DNA from: Chitinophagaceae bacterium
GTDB taxonomy: Bacteria; Bacteroidota; Bacteroidia; Chitinophagales; Chitinophagaceae
Assembly: GCA_021151685.1 (NCBI GenBank)
Contig: JAGKWS010000097.1
Location: forward strand, 1-15,664
Direction: 5' to 3'
DNA length: 15,664 bases
The notes under the pieces were generated by a model. That model ran no database searches, was not told where the DNA came from, and was given only the letters and a program-made list of their open reading frames with translations. Shown here one piece after another: positions 14,096-15,664 of the stretch; position 1 is the stretch's first letter, and each line of letters opens with the position of its first letter. The translations under genes were made by a program, and so were the position numbers.

Positions 14096-15664
14096 ATGCA
14101 CCTATTCAGATATGCTTTTTCAGTACTGGTGGCACTTTCGCTGGTATCTGTCACGGGTAATGCACAAACGTTACAACGCCGTGTTATAAATACCGCTGGT
14201 GGCTCTTTTGCACCATCGGGTGGGCCCCAGGTGGTACAAAACGTTGGTGAGACGTTTGTAACTACACTTTCTGCAGGTGGGTACATGCTTACTCAGGGGT
14301 TTCTTCAACCCGATGAAATTGGGACCAGCGCAATAACAGGTACATTATCTGCCTGCGTAGGTAGCACCACCACACTGGCAAATGCCACACCGGGTGGTAG
14401 CTGGACCAGTAGCAATCCGCTAATAGCATCAGTAGGCAGTACTGGTATTGTTTCCGGAATTTCTTTTGGTACGACCATAATTAGCTACACATTGGGCGGT
14501 AGCAGTAGTACCGCTATTGTAACCGTTCAGCCATTGCCAACACCGGGTATACAAACCGGCAGTGCATTGGTAAGTGTTGGCGGCAGTGTTACGCTACAAG
14601 ATGTACACTTGCGCGTTTCCAGCCCATCGGCTTTTGCCGGAGATCTCACATTTGGCTCGGCCAACTATAATGATGGCTCCGTTAGTCAATGGGGCGGCTT
14701 GCCGGCAGCATTCACCAACATACCGGTAAAGCGGGCACCTTCTGCCGACTATGTGAGCTGTGGCACTATTACTTCGGGGTATTTTAGTGGGAAAATTGCT
14801 CTTATCAATCGGGGCACTTGCGAGTTCAGCTACAAAGCACTGCAAGCGCAAAATGCCGGTGCAGTAGCTTGTATTATTATTAATAATACTGCCGGCATTT
14901 CCGATATGGGCATTGGCACTTATGGTGCATCCATTACTATTCCGGTTTACATGATAACCCAGGCCGATGGTAATAAACTGGCAGCCAGCTTGGATGCAGG
15001 TGATACTATCCTTATGTCTATGACCTTGGGTGGTGGTATCGGTACATGGAATAGTCTTAATCCTTCCATTGCTACTGTATCTGCATCGGGCATAGCATCA
15101 GGTGTTGATACAGGTTTTGCTACGATACATTATTCTGTATCCAACGGCTGCGGCACCCTGTCATCTGCCACCAACATGCAGGTAGTGTTACCGGCATCCA
15201 TCTCGGGCACTTTATCAGTTTGTACCGGCAACTTCACCTCGCTTACAGGCAGTCCGGCAGGGGGGACATGGTCTACTGGTAGTATATCTATTGCTACGGT
15301 CAATAGTTCTGGTGTTGTTACAGGTGTTTCGGCAGGTACTACTGTAGTTACGTATGCCAGTGCTGTGGGTACAGCTACACAGGTTATTACCGTCAATGCA
15401 GCCCCATCAGCAGGTACTATAACAGGTACGGCCACTGTATGCGCTGGCAGCAACACTACTTTGGGTAACACCACCACCGGTGGCGTTTGGAGCAGTAACA
15501 ATGGTGAAATTGCCACAGTAGATGTTACCGGCATAGTTACCGGCAATGCGGCGGGTACAGCTACCATCAGCTATACTGTTGCCGGTGAATGTGGTTCCAA
15601 TACTACTACCCGCATTGTTACCGTCAATGCAGCCCCATCAGCAGGTACCATTACAGGTACAGCT
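14096..15664 (+). CDS. Large exported PA-domain / Ig-like-repeat protein (C-terminus beyond window)
   Basis: The first 523 codons are open to the window end. The signal peptide is 1-24 (FSVLVALSLVSVTGNAQ). Residues 28-73 match the Bacteroidota N-terminal module GETFVTTLSAGGYMLTQGFLQP. A first Big_2-like repeat spans about 80-145 (LSACVGSTTTL, GSWTSSNPLIASV). Residues about 170-308 form a protease-associated (PA) domain: SADYVSCGTITSGYF, then SGKIALINRGTCEFSYKALQ, then AGAVACIIINN and ITIPVYMITQADGNKL, with Cys222 and Cys242 as a likely pair. More repeats follow at about 310-365, 366-434 and 437-511, with a 77-residue period in the last two. PA domains usually bind or gate substrates in secreted peptidases, but no peptidase domain is visible in this part. 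It lies 52 bp downstream of the fibre pair in the same direction. A T9SS tail is likely beyond the window but not seen. Confidence 0.87.
   Translation, partial: MHLFRYAFSVLVALSLVSVTGNAQTLQRRVINTAGGSFAPSGGPQVVQNVGETFVTTLSAGGYMLTQGFLQPDEIGTSAITGTLSACVGSTTTLANATPGGSWTSSNPLIASVGSTGIVSGISFGTTIISYTLGGSSSTAIVTVQPLPTPGIQTGSALVSVGGSVTLQDVHLRVSSPSAFAGDLTFGSANYNDGSVSQWGGLPAAFTNIPVKRAPSADYVSCGTITSGYFSGKIALINRGTCEFSYKALQAQNAGAVACIIINNTAGISDMGIGTYGASITIPVYMITQADGNKLAASLDAGDTILMSMTLGGGIGTWNSLNPSIATVSASGIASGVDTGFATIHYSVSNGCGTLSSATNMQVVLPASISGTLSVCTGNFTSLTGSPAGGTWSTGSISIATVNSSGVVTGVSAGTTVVTYASAVGTATQVITVNAAPSAGTITGTATVCAGSNTTLGNTTTGGVWSSNNGEIATVDVTGIVTGNAAGTATISYTVAGECGSNTTTRIVTVNAAPSAGTITGTA
15387..15417 (+). 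repeat. 31-bp exact direct repeat within the Ig-like chain, copy 1
   Basis: Identical to 15618-15648, exactly 231 bp (77 codons) away. It encodes ITVNAAPSAGT, the junction between adjacent Ig-like repeats, and shows recent tandem amplification or homogenisation. Confidence 0.85.
15618..15648 (+). repeat. 31-bp exact direct repeat within the Ig-like chain, copy 2
   Basis: Second copy of the junction sequence, 16 bp before the window end. The array probably continues beyond the window. Confidence 0.85.

Overview
The window looks like a chromosomal segment of a Bacteroidota bacterium, plausibly from the Chitinophagales. Several things point there. There are TAnnTTTG-type -7 promoter boxes and no clear Shine-Dalgarno sequences. 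The exported proteins carry N-terminal modules typical of the phylum (IPYQAAAR...LLSVPYALYAE; GETFVTTL...LTQGFLQP) and long Big_2/Ig-like repeat chains. There is also a small protein resembling a type IX secretion tail, and an Mrp ATPase of the form lacking the C-terminal CxxC. I see no tRNA, rRNA, CRISPR array, transposase or phage structural or packaging gene.

Left part (1-5368, all minus strand): an Mrp/ApbC-type Fe-S carrier ATPase is followed 33 bp later by an exported SUMF1/FGE-fold protein that lacks the usual catalytic cysteines. A strong hairpin terminator (3287-3332) ends this unit. A 454-bp non-coding stretch follows, containing a cluster of GTTGTA/TACAAC hexamers. Next come a small exported protein resembling a free-standing T9SS sorting domain and, 30 bp on, a large Ig-repeat surface protein that runs off the window start. 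The last two are probably co-transcribed.

Middle part (5497-8043): a plus-strand exported protein with a carboxypeptidase-regulatory-like domain starts almost on top of a -7 box. It is followed by a lipoprotein with a possible glycosidase-like barrel. A PAS-LuxR regulator on the minus strand converges on them.

Right part (8044-15664, plus strand): the LuxR gene is divergent from two tandem paralogous fibre genes (879 and 1040 aa). Both encode a Sec signal peptide, a shared N-terminal module, a YadA-head-like repeat shaft, and a C-terminal Peptidase_S74 intramolecular chaperone with a coiled coil. A perfect 26-bp palindrome in the divergent intergenic region overlaps the LuxR -7 box and abuts the fibre promoter, so it is a good candidate operator. 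The two fibre genes share about 92% identical DNA at both ends but have unrelated middles, a layout suited to shaft exchange by recombination. A large exported protein follows, with a PA domain apparently nested inside an Ig-like repeat; it runs off the window end.

The most interesting candidate system is the LuxR-palindrome-fibre pair. It appears to encode regulated, self-processing, trimeric surface fibres that use a phage-type chaperone in a cellular, Sec-exported setting and have no recognisable membrane anchor.
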